Assembly: GCA_051155775.1 (NCBI GenBank)
Contig: DAXETV010000026.1
Span: 1 to 64,000 of the forward strand
DNA: 64,000 nucleotides
From: CAYSCZ01 sp051155775
Lineage (GTDB): Bacteria > Bacteroidota > Bacteroidia > Cytophagales > Cyclobacteriaceae
Reading direction: 5' to 3'
Below, one piece after another: positions 62,854-64,000 of the stretch (the stretch's first letter is position 1; every line of letters begins with the position of its first letter). The position numbers and the translations under genes are program-made. The notes under the pieces were generated by a model. It was not told the DNA's origin, did no database searches, and worked only from the letters and a program-made list of their open reading frames with translations.

Positions 62854-64000
62854 TTAATTTCTATTTCTTGAACGTGATGACCCACTGCTTCTGGAAGGAC
62901 TTCTACTACCACCACCACTGCGTGATGGAGCACTTCTCATGCTTGGCCTGGAACTTGGTGTATAACTCCCGGACCTGCTGCCACTACGCCCTGGTGAAAA
63001 ACTTCTGCTTCTATTAGATCCTGAGCGACTGGGGGAGTAGCTTCTGGAATTATAATTTCTATCGTCGGAATTTGAATAATTATACCTCCTGTTGCTACTA
63101 TTATTTATTTGATACCCTCTGTTGCTCCCGTTTTTATAATCTCTATTACTAATTTGGTATCTTCTATTGGATTGACTCCTTGAGTAATTCTGATTGGTAG
63201 AACGGTTACTTCTTTCATTATAATTGCTTTGATACGACCTGCCCTGTCTTGTGCTGTATCGCTGTATTCGGTTATTGTCAGAAGCATTGATCCTGCCATT
63301 ATCTCTTGACTCCACTGATGATGAAGTGAGATAATTACTCCTTGAGCGATTGAAATATTCGTTTTGAGTAGTGGAGAAATCCCTCGTGTCATTTAATGTT
63401 GAACCTTTAACCGGATACTTTCTCGTTGATTGGGATGAATTTAATCTACTATTAATGTTATCGCTGTTATTTATTCCGATAGTTCTACCGTAAGTAGGCC
63501 TTCTTCCACTAACAATTCTTCTGTTGGTAATAGGACTTTCATTATTGATTACAACAACGGGGTTTCTATAAAATCCGCCTGGGTAGAAAGGACCAAAAAA
63601 TGGGTCATAAAATCCTCTGGCAAAATAAGGTGATCTGAAAGGGCGGTTATAGAAAAATGGATCATATAACCAGGGATCGTAAAACCAATTTCCAAACCCA
63701 AAGGATATACCGAAATTCAAACCAGGCCTGATACCACCCATCCATGGATTATTAAGACCCCAGCCATTCCAACCCCATCTGTTCCATCCCCGGTTATTAA
63801 ACATAGGATCGTAAAAACCAGGACTACCATACCCATAATAGTTATTGTAGATATTGGTATTTGCGGGTTGATTATTGGAATTATTTAAGTTATCAATTGG
63901 CTCTTCATAGTAATCTAGCGGTTGGTTACTATCAGAAGTTGATACATCACCTTCATTCAGCGATTCCCGGGAGGCTTTTTTGTATTTTTCTATGTATTCA
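62854..64000 (-). CDS. Low-complexity Ser/Arg/Asn/Tyr-rich protein, 5' end beyond the right edge
   Basis: 382 codons are visible; the frame is open at the right edge, starting EYIEKYKKASRESLNEGD. An internal ATG at 63804 (MFNNRGW) is not the real start. An N-terminal linker rich in Asn, Gln and Tyr leads to a Trp/Gly/Phe/Pro-rich stretch (GWNRWGWNGWGLNNPWMGG, WFYDPWLYDPFFYNRPF). The remaining 220 residues are almost wholly Ser, Arg, Asn, Tyr, Gly, with RS/SR dipeptides (SRSYSPSRSGSNRSRSFSPG). No known domain is recognised. Similar proteins occur in Bacteroidota and are annotated hypothetical. It is followed by the FadL-like gene. A basic, disordered, possibly surface or condensate-forming protein is inferred. 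Confidence 0.75.
   Translation of the reverse strand, partial: EYIEKYKKASRESLNEGDVSTSDSNQPLDYYEEPIDNLNNSNNQPANTNIYNNYYGYGSPGFYDPMFNNRGWNRWGWNGWGLNNPWMGGIRPGLNFGISFGFGNWFYDPWLYDPFFYNRPFRSPYFARGFYDPFFGPFYPGGFYRNPVVVINNESPITNRRIVSGRRPTYGRTIGINNSDNINSRLNSSQSTRKYPVKGSTLNDTRDFSTTQNEYFNRSRSNYLTSSSVESRDNGRINASDNNRIQRYSTRQGRSYQSNYNERSNRSTNQNYSRSQSNRRYQISNRDYKNGSNRGYQINNSSNRRYNYSNSDDRNYNSRSYSPSRSGSNRSRSFSPGRSGSRSGSYTPSSRPSMRSAPSRSGGGSRSPSRSSGSSRSRNRN

Noticed and set aside
1..64000. CRISPR array, prophage or rRNA operon
   Set aside because: No regularly spaced direct repeats, phage structural genes or rRNA sequences were seen on either strand.

Overview
The window looks like a chromosomal segment of an AT-rich gliding or secreting member of the Bacteroidota, most likely Cytophagales (order inferred, not proven). 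The evidence is a set of type IX secretion and gliding genes (sprA/sov, porU, porV, gldH), families found mainly in this phylum (GWxTD, DUF4837, DUF4292, DUF1599, BT_3928-type DoxX), and repeated matches to the Bacteroidota -7 promoter box TAnnTTTG just upstream of genes. Several genes appear to start with TTG. Gene density is very high and most content is core housekeeping.

Layout. 1-3.3 kb (-): a WG-repeat protein cut by the left edge, whose start overlaps the end of hemA. 3.6-8.8 kb (+): a membrane-anchored helix-hairpin-helix protein coupled to a 1340-residue SF1 helicase with a degraded nuclease-like tail. 8.8-13.9 kb (-): recQ-purD-ricT-like-gldH operon. 14-19 kb: manC, rlmB, a GWxTD protein, a SAM methyltransferase, a Dps protein, an NlpC/P60 lipoprotein and tRNA-Ala(GGC). 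19.1-19.8 kb: the only clear accessory stretch, a decayed island beside the tRNA with the end of a REP-associated tyrosine transposase and a frameshifted, internally deleted type I restriction hsdR. 19.8-27.1 kb (-): apparent operon of an MBL hydrolase, pssA, porU, porV and a catalytically dead M16 protein. 27.1-32.3 kb (+): FAD oxidoreductase, a large propeller/beta-barrel surface protein and a YicC-type RNase, ended by a strong terminator.

32.3-55.8 kb (-): tonB, gcvH, sprA (7.2 kb), ruvA, maeB, DUF4837 lipoprotein, LysM lytic transglycosylase, gatA, tatA, EnvC-like protein, DUF4292 lipoprotein, TPR protein, sugar nucleotidyltransferase, flippase, enoyl-CoA hydratase and an SDR-type threonine dehydrogenase. 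55.9-57.4 kb (+): an 81-residue protein and kbl, which with the divergent dehydrogenase completes threonine to glycine conversion. 57.4-59.1 kb (-): folP-cdaA. 59.1-61.3 kb (+): DUF1599, DoxX-like protein, aroK. 61.3-64 kb (-): a FadL-type outer-membrane protein and a low-complexity Ser/Arg/Asn/Tyr-rich protein cut by the right edge.

Together the genes cover envelope building (T9SS, PG hydrolases, TonB, Tat, phospholipid and glycan precursors) plus haem, purine, folate, shikimate and tRNA-dependent amidation metabolism. I found no CRISPR array, prophage or intact mobile element, and no multi-gene defence system that I would call clearly new. The best leads are the HhH/helicase pair, the propeller-barrel fusion, the tRNA-side island remnant, the near-leaderless promoter before the 81-residue ORF, the palindromic folP/DUF1599 promoter region, and the low-complexity right-edge protein.
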